49,470 bases of DNA from Stramenopiles sp. TOSAG23-2 (Eukaryota; Sar): the NCBI GenBank assembly GCA_900128395.1, contig LT649273.1, forward strand, positions 1 through 49,470, written 5' to 3'. This document shows, one piece after another, positions 31,819 through 42,386 of the stretch. The notes below the pieces were generated by a model that was not told where the DNA came from, ran no database searches, and saw only the letters and a program-made list of their open reading frames with translations. The translations under genes were made by a program, and so were the position numbers. Each line of letters starts with the position of its first letter. Position 1 is the first letter of the stretch.

Positions 31819-34800
31819 CTACACTTTCAACTTTTTAATATTTCTAGTATCTGTAGCAGTAGCAATCATATCAGTTTTTACTTCATTTCTAGTAGGATCT
31901 ACTTGATTTTCCAGCTCAACACCATTTTGTTTACATTCATCAGTCATAATTTGCAGTCTGTTTGGATCTGGCCAACCATGATTTTGTGGACCACCACTAG
32001 TTTGGGTTTTCTGGTGTATTCCTCCCCAAATTACACAATTATCCATTCCAGAGGATACGCTTTGCCCGACAACAAATAAAACCCCTTTCATGAATGCTTT
32101 CTTTAATAATTCAACCATGGTAATGCCTTCTCTTGTATTAGGATAGTAACAGCGCCTGGTCGTGCCACGATAATTTTTGCCTGGGTTTTTCATTCTACTG
32201 CCTTGTATTGAGTTGTTAAAAACGTAAGTTATTTCATAAGTTCCTTGTCCAGAAGATCCACTGCAATGTAAATTTTGTAATAATTTTATTGACATTGACC
32301 CCGAAGGCTGAGCACCATTTACATTATTAAAATGGTGACTACACAAAGGACACCGGGCTTTATTATCCAACCACCTCTTCAATGCTTTTTTTTTAAATAC
32401 ATGACCACAAGGCAATTTTACAACACCAATCTTCACTCCGTCTCCGATCGGCTGAAAGTCAAAAATACATTTTTCTTGCGGATCATACTCGGGTGGATAA
32501 ACACGTTTCCATCTAGCCACGATGTCCCAATCAATACTATCCTCGTATCGAAAAGTTAAAGTATCATTGGTAACTTGATGCCACTTCTTCCTCTTCTTTT
32601 GCTTGTTTTTGTTGCAATTGCTTGCATTATCAATTTTTCTGCTAGAAAATGTATTGTTGTTGTTATTATTGTTACCAGTTGTTGTATTATACAAATATGG
32701 TGACCCTACATTTGACATTGCATTGTTGCGGATACTTGCAACATGTCCATTAAACGTATTGTTATTGCTATTTTCAAAATGGACAACAAATATTGGCAAT
32801 TGATGCGCAGTTTTATTAATAACTACAACATTGGAATTATTATATGTCACACCGCTATTGTCCATCAAGCATGCAAATACAATCATTTTTAATTTCTTTC
32901 CTTTACAATAATTCATTGAAATCTGTGCAGATGTGCCAAAATATTCTCCCGCACCATGCGCCTGGCCATGGCATCCACGTTTTTGAGGATCCATTCCATT
33001 CTTACAAATATTAGCAACATTTTTCGTATCTGTCCCATGGAACATGCATTTTATTACCTCACTTGGCACACTTTGCCATGATTCAACAAAATTATTATAA
33101 AGGTTTTGGCCCGGTAACGAATAAATATTCTTTTCAACGCGCGTTATTTTGTACTGAGGGCATGTTGCTTGAAATTTCGTTAATAGAAAATTACCAATCT
33201 CTTTTCGTTGTATCTGTAACAAGTCAAGCACACCATGGCATTCATATTGCCCTACATGAGCTTCGCCACCACATTGGACACAAATTGATGATTTGCATAC
33301 AGAACACTTATTGCCATGTTTAGAATTGAAATCAATCGTTGGTTTTGGACCAATATGATTTGCATTGTGCTGTATCCCATTTATGATGTTCATTCTAGTA
33401 TTTAAACATGTATCACTTTGACACCACCATAAATTGGGATTTAAAGATACCCGCTTTTCAACTAATTTTCTACGTAACGATTCATACAGTATTTTTTCAT
33501 CATTCTTTTTGCCATTGGTAATAAACATTGAGTTTCCAGTGACACGTTCCCCTACAAACAACACCTCTATATCTTCCTCTTGAATTATAACATCAAATTT
33601 GCAATGACATAAATGTTTGCACTTTTTGTCCGATTTATTTTTACAAATATATTTTTCAACGGGGCATCGAAGACCTTTCACTAAAGGCATTTGCAATAGG
33701 GTGCTTAGCTCATTTACAAAGTGATTTTTCAAACATTCTTTACAGCAATGCAATTCATGATAGTTGCGCTGACCAATCGTGCATGAAAAAGAATATGGTA
33801 CCTACACGTAATAGAGAGTATATATTTACAAATTTTTATTTCCACGCATAAATTATATTTAAAGTTTGTTTAGATATGCATATAGACTAAGCGGTTAGTT
33901 AAATACTAGAAATGATAATGTGTGTTTGATGGTACTTACAAAATGTTTGCATAAAATACACGAAAAAGCAGTTGATAATAAATTTTTCCACCTCGACACA
34001 CTTTCAATACAGAATTTACGAATACCCGATGCGTAAGTACCACTGTTACGAATTAGTGCAATGACATTGTTACTTTCATCTAAAGATGACGGCTTGCTCG
34101 TTAATACTGTATCCAATTTTGTTGAAACCCAGATATGTTTATGACGAATAACTGAGGCATAATCAAAATATTTCATACCACGTATTATATTTACCGCCAT
34201 TAAAATATCTTTAATATTTTCCCACTTCTTCATAGTTATCTTAAAAGTAATATTTAGGTCCCTTTCTTGAAACAAAAATTTAAATCCATCGTTTCGTCGT
34301 TCTTCTAGCGATTTGCGCTTCTTCGGGACATCTTCATCAACAATTAACCCAATAGAATGCGCAGCATATAAATCTATAGGGTTATAATTTACGTAAATAT
34401 TTCGAGGCGCTATATAATCTAGCAAAAACGTCTTGTTAAAATTGACAGCCTTGAACAGATTCTTCCATGCAAACACTATAGACTCGACAAGACTCTCAAA
34501 TAGGTGGGTAACGTTTTCTATTTTCGATGTTAGCATTGTAAGTTCCAACTTTAAGTCTTTAATTTTTGTTTCACTGTAATCATCAAACATAAATAAATGT
34601 GCTTGGTGGTTTGAAGTCGCACTAGTCACATCGCACTTTGATATTTCGCCATTGATTATACATTTTTTTAATTGGATGAGTTTTTGTAAGTTCGTCATTG
34701 CCTCTTCACGTAGACTAATTTTGCGTTTACAAGTTTCTATTTCCAGATTTAAATGTTTGTTATGGATAGATGTTTCTGACGTGTATGCATTCAGATTATA

Positions 34801-37800
34801 TTCGCCTAACGCTAGCCTTACATTTAACAATATGTTATTCAAAAAGGCACATTCATTTTTGTGCCCATTTAAAGCATTTACAGTTGTTTCAACAAAATTT
34901 TTTAAGTTTGTTAAAGGAATGGTTTGAACGTTTTGGACGTATCCAACTAAAAGTTCCGGTTTGAACGGCGGCCGTTGGAAATGATGCACAAATTTAAGAT
35001 CTCTGACAATTATAATTTTGCCATCCGTTTTAAGCAGTGAAATGCTTTCTATCGAGTCTTCTTTCCAACTTGACCCAGTAGCTACACCTGATGATTTCAA
35101 TGCAATATCTGAAATAGTAAATTTGGGTTCACGTGAATTGCTATTACAACCTGAATAAAAAACTACATCTCCCTTGGAAAATTCTCGCATCTTTAATGCA
35201 GCGGGAAAATCGAAGTATAACTTGTATCGAAAATTACTTAGTGATTGAATTCGTTCTTCTGAAATATCAGATGGTGTATCATTTTGTATGATAAAGTTCT
35301 TCTTCCCGGCTAGTTTATTGGAACCGCTAAATGCAAAAGATGTAAAATATGCCTGTATAGACTTGATACAAATGTTAATTTTTGCAGTTCGCTCTATTAC
35401 GGACTTAGATAGCTCCATATGTTCATTTAATAGAGAATCCAAATCTTCTTCAACAACCATGCCAAGTTTTGCCTCAATTGTTTTCGGGTTATCTATACAC
35501 ATTTCATTTTTTCCACTGCTCGTTTCCATTTCTAGTGAATACGACTGGTGTTGACTTTTATAGTTCTCGGCAATCTCTGGCGTTACTGTTTTAAATGCAC
35601 TGCTACACTTTTCACTATGATCAAATAAGTTCTCCGCTCGAATCGCTTGTGGAATGACAAATGCGGCCCCGGAACCTTCCTTCCAGTTTACATCATTGTC
35701 ATCATCTTCACCACAAACTAATATGTTATGAACTTTGTGCTCTTTTTGATATCTAGGATATTCTTTGCAAAGCGTTGCAATCCATTCTGAACAACATTTG
35801 CGTACTGAAGTTGTTAAATCCAAGTTGCGTTGTAAATCTATTTTATGTAATTTGAAGAGAAGCTTTGCCCATAAATTGAAATTCATATTTGCATTACAAA
35901 ATGCATACAATAATGCACTACAAGCTTTTGCAAGAGGTGTATATTTTAAAAAGACATACTCGCTTGAAAAGAATTTTAACGATGTCTTGGCTTGCGAAAC
36001 AGTTGCTTTCTTCTCTTTTAGGCTGCTAAAAGGATAGATGTCCGCTAATTTGATCATCATGTCCATCCCAGTCACCGCATATAATCGAAAATTTAACGAA
36101 TTGTTTATATCGATTTCACAATCGTAGACGTCTTCATGTGAAACCTTATGTTCCAATTGAGTAATTATATCTTGTACACATAATCTCATATCTTTATTAT
36201 CTGACAATTTTGATGCCAATTTAATACAAACCAGACATGTAAGCTCTATTTTCGATTTTGCGATACTTTTTTGTGACAAATATCGATCCAAAATATTAAT
36301 AGCTAGTGCTAGAATTTTGCAGTCAAAACATTTCCATTCAAGCATATATAAGACCGTCCTATTACGATATTTTGGTATGAAGCCATCCTTCTGTATTTGT
36401 TCAATATAACAAGGATTCGGCTGGGTTCTTTTATATATGCTTAGCATTGTTTTTAAGCCTGACCCTTCTAATTGTCGCTGCATAGAAGCATTCAAATATT
36501 TGACAAGTTTACTAATCCCCATTATAGTATCTTTTTGCATTTGTGATTTCTTAAGACTATCCAACAAATTGCCTTTTTTATTATCACCATCGATATTAAT
36601 TGGTAAGCATGACATATTTTGCTTATTAAAATTAAGGCATTCGTACGATAATGAATACAAATCGTGCCTGGCTCTATATGCAATATTTGTCTCAAGAATG
36701 ATATATTTTACAATATCTGTAACTGACATAATCTTGTCATTTGCGAAAGTGGATATTGTTGCCGTCGTCGTCGTCGTTGTAGTGGTGGTGGTGGCCGTCG
36801 TCGTTGTAGTTGTTGTTGTGGGCATTGTCATGTTCGATAACGAAGTTGAAGTCTCGCTGCTACGAATAGCATGAAGCAAATGTATGTATAAATGTTTTCC
36901 AGTTATTTTTTTAAGTTCTATACTCGAATCAAACATTCGTATTGGCAAACATACTCTATGCCATTTCAAACATGCTAAATGTTCTCTTTCTTTTGAAGTG
37001 AGATTTCGAATATTGCGATATGCATTTTTTAATCCTGATTTATATAACAATTTTTGCACAAATGCTTGAATATTTGCTTTATTAGGAAATTTGATCATGA
37101 CTAAAATTGCTTGTTTTACAGTCATTTCGTCGCAATACACATTATTCAACACTTTAAATACATGTTCGTGCAAGAAAATATCACTTTCATGCTGAAGTGC
37201 CGATAAGATACATTGGATTCCACCTAAAGTCGCAAAACGATCTTGTATAGCTTTGTTATCATGACAAATGCTTGCCAATGCCTCGCAAGCATACTTTTGA
37301 ACATTACCATCTTCTACATGCTTATTCATTGCTGCTATAATGCACTTTAAGCCACCTAAATGAGCAATACGATCCTGAGCGGTTTTATCATTCCAACACA
37401 TTGAGTTTAATGCTTTGCATGCATTCTTTTGAATACTACTGCAATTATTTATATGGTTATTCATAGCTGCGATAACACATGTTATACCGCCCAACTTTTT
37501 AACAGCTTGTCGTATGGCTTTGTCACGCCAACTAGCGTGCATCAATGCTTCGCATGCATCTTTCTGAATAGTACCATTATTAGAATGATTCTTCATTGCT
37601 GCTATGATATATTTAATACCACCTAACTGATGATGAATACGACCATCTTTGTCACTCTGACACATGTACTTCAATGCTGTGCATGCATTTTCCTGAACAG
37701 CAACATTGTTTATATGATTACTCATCGCTACTACGATGCATTTCATTCCGCCTAAACTTGCAACCTGATACGTGCTTTTGTCGTCGTAACACACCCAGCT

Positions 37801-38979
37801 TAATATTTTGCACGCATACTTTTGAACATTACCATCTTGTTTATGATTATTCATTGCTGCAATAATGCATTGTAAGCCACCTAAACTAGCAATATGATCT
37901 TGCTTGACCCCGAAGCTCAAAGAGATATCAATCAATACTTTACATGCGCAAGACTGAATATCTATATTATCTGTATGATTATTCATAGCTTCAATAAGAC
38001 GTTCAATAACACTACAAATATCAATTGTTCCAATAGATTTCTGTATTTTATTAATACAGGATTTTGTGAAATTGCAATATTCAAAATACATCATCATGAT
38101 ATAACAGCCATGGCGTTGAATATTTAAGTCAGCTTGATGTAAATGCATTAGCTTCAATATCAATGCAATCACGTTTTCCTTTTCAAATACTAGAAAAATT
38201 TTTGGAATAGTTAGAAATGCTCGTAACGCCAACAAGTTGCATGCTTGATAGTTAGGTTCGGCCCTGTCAGTTCGAATAGCAGCAATTGCAGTACGAATAC
38301 CTTCAAACTTTATATGGTTGCGAATAGAATACCCCCGATAAATTTTTTGTATTCTAATTGCCGCTATAGTCGTTTTGTCTTTTGCACCTCCGATATGACG
38401 ATATTTTTGAAATAACGTTGAATTTGATTGGATGTTAAACAAATTTTTTACAGGCATGAAACTGTTTTTCATCAAGTCAATTACTTTCGTTTCATACAGA
38501 ATATACCATAATTCTGTTGGAACTCGTGTGCGTTTGTAAAGTTTTTCGTGTAATTCTTTCACAGTAGTAGTTCCAGATATATTAAATTTCAGCATTTTAT
38601 TGCAGATTGTTTGAACAAAAATTTCAATTTCTTCGTCTTTTGGACAACCCTTGGCTATAACATCGGTCTTGGATACACTCCCGGAATCATCTTCCATTTG
38701 TTTTCCTTTGTTAAATTCAATCATATTAGCCGCTCTTAATATAAGACGCCGCCACCAAATATACTTTGCCTTTGTATATTCATCTTCTTTCGCCTCTACC
38801 TCACTGCATGTCACATATGTTTTTCCAAGTTCATCTTTCAATGCCTTTTTTCGCGCACGAGCTTTTTCCGCTAAACCTCGTAAAGATAAATGGGTTCCAT
38901 ACTGGCAGTTTGCCGTAAGGATCTCACTTTTACCGTTGTTTGTTTTAATTGTTTGAAAATTGTTGTTTGTATTCATCAT
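31819..38979 (-). CDS. UBL-IQ-armadillo-cyclin-RING/IBR-PARP-RING-Deltex multidomain ubiquitin ligase / ADP-ribosyltransferase
   Basis: Exons 38979-33940 and 33801-31819 give about 2,340 residues. The start is ATG 38979; the in-frame TTG further upstream is not credible. In order: a ubiquitin-like domain (about 115-196, EIEIFVQTICNKMLKFNI to RHIGG); an IQ motif (201-220); armadillo repeats (about 240-625, repeating LGGLKCIIAAMNNH and VQKYACEAL); a Thr run (717-742); a cyclin box (about 880-1070, LDRYLSQ, LASKLSD, INNSLNFRL); helical sequence; RING1 (from 1674, CILC then CKECL); IBR (about 1805-1868, CSVCKSSICVQCGG); a PARP catalytic domain (about 1890-2020, H1935 in FHGT, Y1967 in GEYFG); a RING (about 2125-2170); and the Deltex C-terminal domain (about 2170-2320, GKNYRGTTRRCYYP, WGGIHQKT, GWPDPNRLQ). 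I infer a ubiquitin E3 that also binds NAD+ and may modify ubiquitin or substrates with ADP-ribose. Confidence 0.88.
33802..33939 (-). other. Intron (138 nt, phase 0) inside RING1
   Basis: On the minus strand the donor is GTAAGTACC and the acceptor ends ACGTGTAG. Exon 1 ends CILCKHF and exon 2 resumes VPYSFSCTIGQ with ELHCCKECL. Joining them completes a RING1 zinc pattern split across the two frames. Confidence 0.88.
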
Positions 38980-39917
38980 ATTTATTTTGTATATATGATA
39001 TATTTTATATTTGTTTTCGATCAATTGTCTTTAGTCGTCTACGTTCTACGTATCAATTTTATTATTATTTTTTAGACTTTTATTATTATTTTGTTTATCA
39101 AATTAAGTGTTTTATATAAGATTTTTATTTTATTTATTTTGTATATATGATATATTTTATATTTGTTTTCGATCAATTGTCTTTAGTCGTCTACGTTCTA
39201 CGTATCAATTTTATTATTATTTTTTAGACTTTTATTATTATTTTGTTTATCAAATTAAGTGTTTTATATAAGATTTTTATTTTATTTCTTTCGTAAAACA
39301 ATAGGATTCAACTATCATTGTGTGGATTTTTGATCAATGGAATCAGTATAGGAACCCTTAAATTAAATCGCCAACGAAGATACGCCGCGCAACATGTTGT
39401 TTTGCTATGCTGTTTCTATCGTAATATCATCAAAAAAAAATTGTCAAAATGTAAAAATTAAAAATGAAGACCTCCTTTTCCATATTTAATATGGACATAT
39501 CATTATCAAAGGGTATATTGCACGAGTATATCTTTTCACGCTAAATTCGCCAAATTTCATCATTGTTAGAATTACAATGGTAATACTATTGTATTTCTTT
39601 TTATTTTCGCAGTCGTCGTCTGATGTGGTAATACCTGGTATCATACTATACTACATACAGTACTATATATACCTTCTTCTTCTTTGAAATATATAAATAT
39701 ACACACAGATATAGATATAGATATAGATATATAGAAATATAATAATACAAAAATACCATACAAATAAAAACATATATTATTATCATTATCATATTTAAAA
39801 ACAAATGTCGTCATCAAACCAAGCACAGCATAGATATAGATATATAGAAATATAATAATACAAAAATACCATACAAATAAAAACATATATTATTATCATT
39901 ATCATATTTAAAAACAA
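38980..39917. other. Divergent intergenic region made largely of two tandem duplications
   Basis: It lies between the minus-strand Deltex-PARP gene and the plus-strand ankyrin-like gene. Both leaders are duplicated (38981-39286 and 39717-39942). The middle (39290-39700) has TACCTGGTATCATAC near 39633 and otherwise nothing recognisable. Confidence 0.6.
38981..39286. repeat. 152-bp tandem duplication of the Deltex-PARP gene leader
   Basis: Copies 38981-39132 and 39133-39286 are nearly identical. They share CTTTAGTCGTCTACGTTC and begin one base outside the start codon, so any promoter or leader signals are doubled. Confidence 0.93.
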
Positions 39918-39942
39918 ATGTCGTCATCAAACCAAGCACAGC
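39717..39942 (+). repeat. 113-bp tandem duplication of the start region of the ankyrin-like gene
   Basis: Copies are 39717-39829 and 39830-39942. The first copy carries ATG at 39805 and codes MSSSNQAQ before running into a stop after about 15 codons. 113 is not a multiple of three, so this is a separate upstream ORF. Confidence 0.92.
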
Positions 39943-42386
39943 TTAATAATGCTTCTACAGCACCGGTTGTAAAATCGGAGGTTGGGATGAAACCAAACGA
40001 AAAGAAGAAGTTGCCAAATGAAAATAATGTTCAAAGTAGTAATGCCAAGAAAATGCGTAATTATAATTCAAAGGCTGCAGGTACCAAAAGAGCTGCGAGT
40101 AATACATTTTTTACGGTCGACAATATGAAAGTGTATCATAAGAAATCACGAAAAGTAACTACGCTTACAAACTTTGATGTCGCAAAGCAACATGGCTGGG
40201 GGGATGGAGAAAATGCTTACAAAAAAAATTTATACAAGCAAACGTTGTTAAAAGCATGTATGGAGAGTCGCTTTGAAGATGTCAAAACGTTAATTACAGA
40301 ACATGCGAATGAGGATTTTGAGGGCACAATTCTAAATGAAGAGCATTTATGCCACATTATTAATGGGAAAACCCGTGACAGCAATCTTACTGATGTACAA
40401 GTCGACATTGTCGAATATTTACTACAACATGTGGTTACAATACATCCACGGGACTCTCAGGCGAAAAATGAGCTTGATACAGCAATCACAAATACTCGGC
40501 GACCATTCGGTGGATTCTCACAACAGATGAACAAAAACTTTGTATCTAAATGGTCTTACAAAACCAGTGCATTACTAGCTGCTTTCGACAAAGTATTGCA
40601 TATTGAAGACAACCAGTTACCTGCAAATGTTCAAAGGTTGATAAAAATATTGTTGTTAAAAATGCCAGATGATGAAAATACGCATAATTTTTTCTGCTCT
40701 TTAATACATAGGTTTAATAACAATAATTGCCATCGTTATCTTGAACACTTGTTTCAAATCAATTCAAATCAATTCGGATTTCAAATTAGGTATTCATATA
40801 CGTATTTACATGAACATAGGTTTAATAACAATAATTGCCATCGTTATCTTGAACACTTGTTTCAAATCAATTCAAATCAATTCGGATTTCAAATTAGGTA
40901 TTCATATACGTATTTACATGAAAAGGCGGCTACATTCCGTCATTTGCTTCAAAGGTATCGCTTTAATTATGTTAAATTATTCGTTGCAAGACATAAGGAA
41001 ATGCCAATTGACATTGCTTTCAAAAATACTCTTGATGATGACGATTTATATCGTATTATTGTAATTGCAAAAAATATTTTGCTAAAAATGCCACATGACT
41101 CAAACCAACATGTAAAGTCTGCAATTACGCATTATTATTTACATTATACATCAACACCATTTTTAAGCATATGCAAGGAATGTCGATTTGAAGATTTAAA
41201 ATTATTTCTTACGAATGATAAGGACATTAAGATCAATGGTTTAGTTTTAAGCAATATTATGTCTCGTGAAAGTATTATTACTGATGTACAAGTTGACATG
41301 ATTGAATATTTACTGGAACATGTAGTAACGATGCGTCCACGCTTCGGCCACGTTTCGGATTCGTCTCATTCTAGAGAAATCTCATATTCCGATGTAGTAA
41401 GTGCATTAGGAAATGTTTTAAAAAACGAATTATCGGCAAATGCGCAAAGATTAATCAAAATATATTTGCATAAAATGCCGCATGACCAAGAGATGCATGA
41501 TAATGTGTACGAGTTGAAACATATTTATGAAAAAAAGCGTAATACAGCCATTACGCATATTCTATGGGACCATTATTTATATCATGCCTCAACACCATTT
41601 TTGAGTGCATGCAAGGAAGGTCGATTTGAAGATGTTAAATCATTTTTTACAAAAGAGAAGGAAAGTATGGGTGGATCAGCTACGGTTGGGCCATCTGTGT
41701 GTTTTGCTATTGGTGGTATTTATGAATCTCGTGAAAGTATGCTAACTGATGTACAAGTTGACATTGTTGAATATTTATTGAATCATGGGAAATGGGCTAG
41801 TTATAATGCATTAATGGCTGCTTTAGATAAAACAAGTCGAATTAATCTTAAAGAAGAAGCAAATTTACCAAAGAATATTGAAAGATTGTTAAAAATGTTA
41901 TTGGAAAAAATGGACAGAGGCGAAAAGGAGTATGCCGCACAGTGGTGGAATTATGGGTCCCTAACTGCATTTGATTACGTTCATAGTGCCGAACGTTATG
42001 GTACCGATGAAGTCGGCTATGGTACCGATGATCCTGGTCTACATTGCCGATTTGACGAAAAAATTAGATCTGCTATTCTTCATATACTATGGAACTATGG
42101 AGTGCATTCTGAGTGTTATATGAACTATGGTGTTGATGTCGCAAGACAATGTCACATGTGTGAAAATTATTACAAAGTTCCTTGTAATACTATAATAGGT
42201 TGGGGTATTAATGGCGAGGAACATGAAACAGCAGAATGTGTATGTTGCGAACAATTCTACTGCACAGAGGGTGACTGTCGTGGATATTGTCCTTGTCAGG
42301 AATGCTCAATTTGTGCACATTGCGCAGATGGACACGATGATAATGAGTATAATAATTTGTATAACAATGTTTGCAGCCGCAAATAA
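39918..42386 (+). CDS. Protein with three ankyrin-like modules and a Cys-rich zinc-binding-like tail
   Basis: 822 residues. Three homologous modules start near 105, 412 and 558. Each opens with an ankyrin-like helix pair (PFLSACKEGRFEDVKSF), then LTDVQVDIVEYLL, then a long helical segment ending RLLKMLLEKM. The C-terminal about 65 residues (from 745) are Cys-rich with repeated CxxC and CC pairs (CHMCENYY, CVCCEQFYC, CPCQECSICAHC) and may bind two or three zinc ions. The N-terminus is basic and could be nuclear-targeting. No known family was recognised; ankyrin-type scaffolding or binding is inferred. A 36-residue segment (264-335) is duplicated. The gene is divergent from the Deltex-PARP gene. 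Confidence 0.7.
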   Translation: MSSSNQAQLNNASTAPVVKSEVGMKPNEKKKLPNENNVQSSNAKKMRNYNSKAAGTKRAASNTFFTVDNMKVYHKKSRKVTTLTNFDVAKQHGWGDGENAYKKNLYKQTLLKACMESRFEDVKTLITEHANEDFEGTILNEEHLCHIINGKTRDSNLTDVQVDIVEYLLQHVVTIHPRDSQAKNELDTAITNTRRPFGGFSQQMNKNFVSKWSYKTSALLAAFDKVLHIEDNQLPANVQRLIKILLLKMPDDENTHNFFCSLIHRFNNNNCHRYLEHLFQINSNQFGFQIRYSYTYLHEHRFNNNNCHRYLEHLFQINSNQFGFQIRYSYTYLHEKAATFRHLLQRYRFNYVKLFVARHKEMPIDIAFKNTLDDDDLYRIIVIAKNILLKMPHDSNQHVKSAITHYYLHYTSTPFLSICKECRFEDLKLFLTNDKDIKINGLVLSNIMSRESIITDVQVDMIEYLLEHVVTMRPRFGHVSDSSHSREISYSDVVSALGNVLKNELSANAQRLIKIYLHKMPHDQEMHDNVYELKHIYEKKRNTAITHILWDHYLYHASTPFLSACKEGRFEDVKSFFTKEKESMGGSATVGPSVCFAIGGIYESRESMLTDVQVDIVEYLLNHGKWASYNALMAALDKTSRINLKEEANLPKNIERLLKMLLEKMDRGEKEYAAQWWNYGSLTAFDYVHSAERYGTDEVGYGTDDPGLHCRFDEKIRSAILHILWNYGVHSECYMNYGVDVARQCHMCENYYKVPCNTIIGWGINGEEHETAECVCCEQFYCTEGDCRGYCPCQECSICAHCADGHDDNEYNNLYNNVCSRK
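40707..40922 (+). repeat. In-frame 108-bp tandem duplication (36 residues) in the ankyrin-like gene
   Basis: Copies 40707-40814 and 40815-40922 appear identical. Each encodes the unit from HRFNNNNCHRYLEHLF to SYTYLHE. The other two modules of the protein have only one such segment, so this is probably a recent gain. Confidence 0.95.

Noticed and set aside
38980-39024. N-terminal extension of the Deltex-PARP frame from a TTG
   Set aside because: The frame is open but lacks an ATG before 38979; non-ATG starts are unlikely here and the segment lies in the duplicated leader.
39641-39886. 81-codon minus-strand ORF
   Set aside because: It reads through the duplicated leader of the ankyrin-like gene and contains the same peptide twice because of that duplication.
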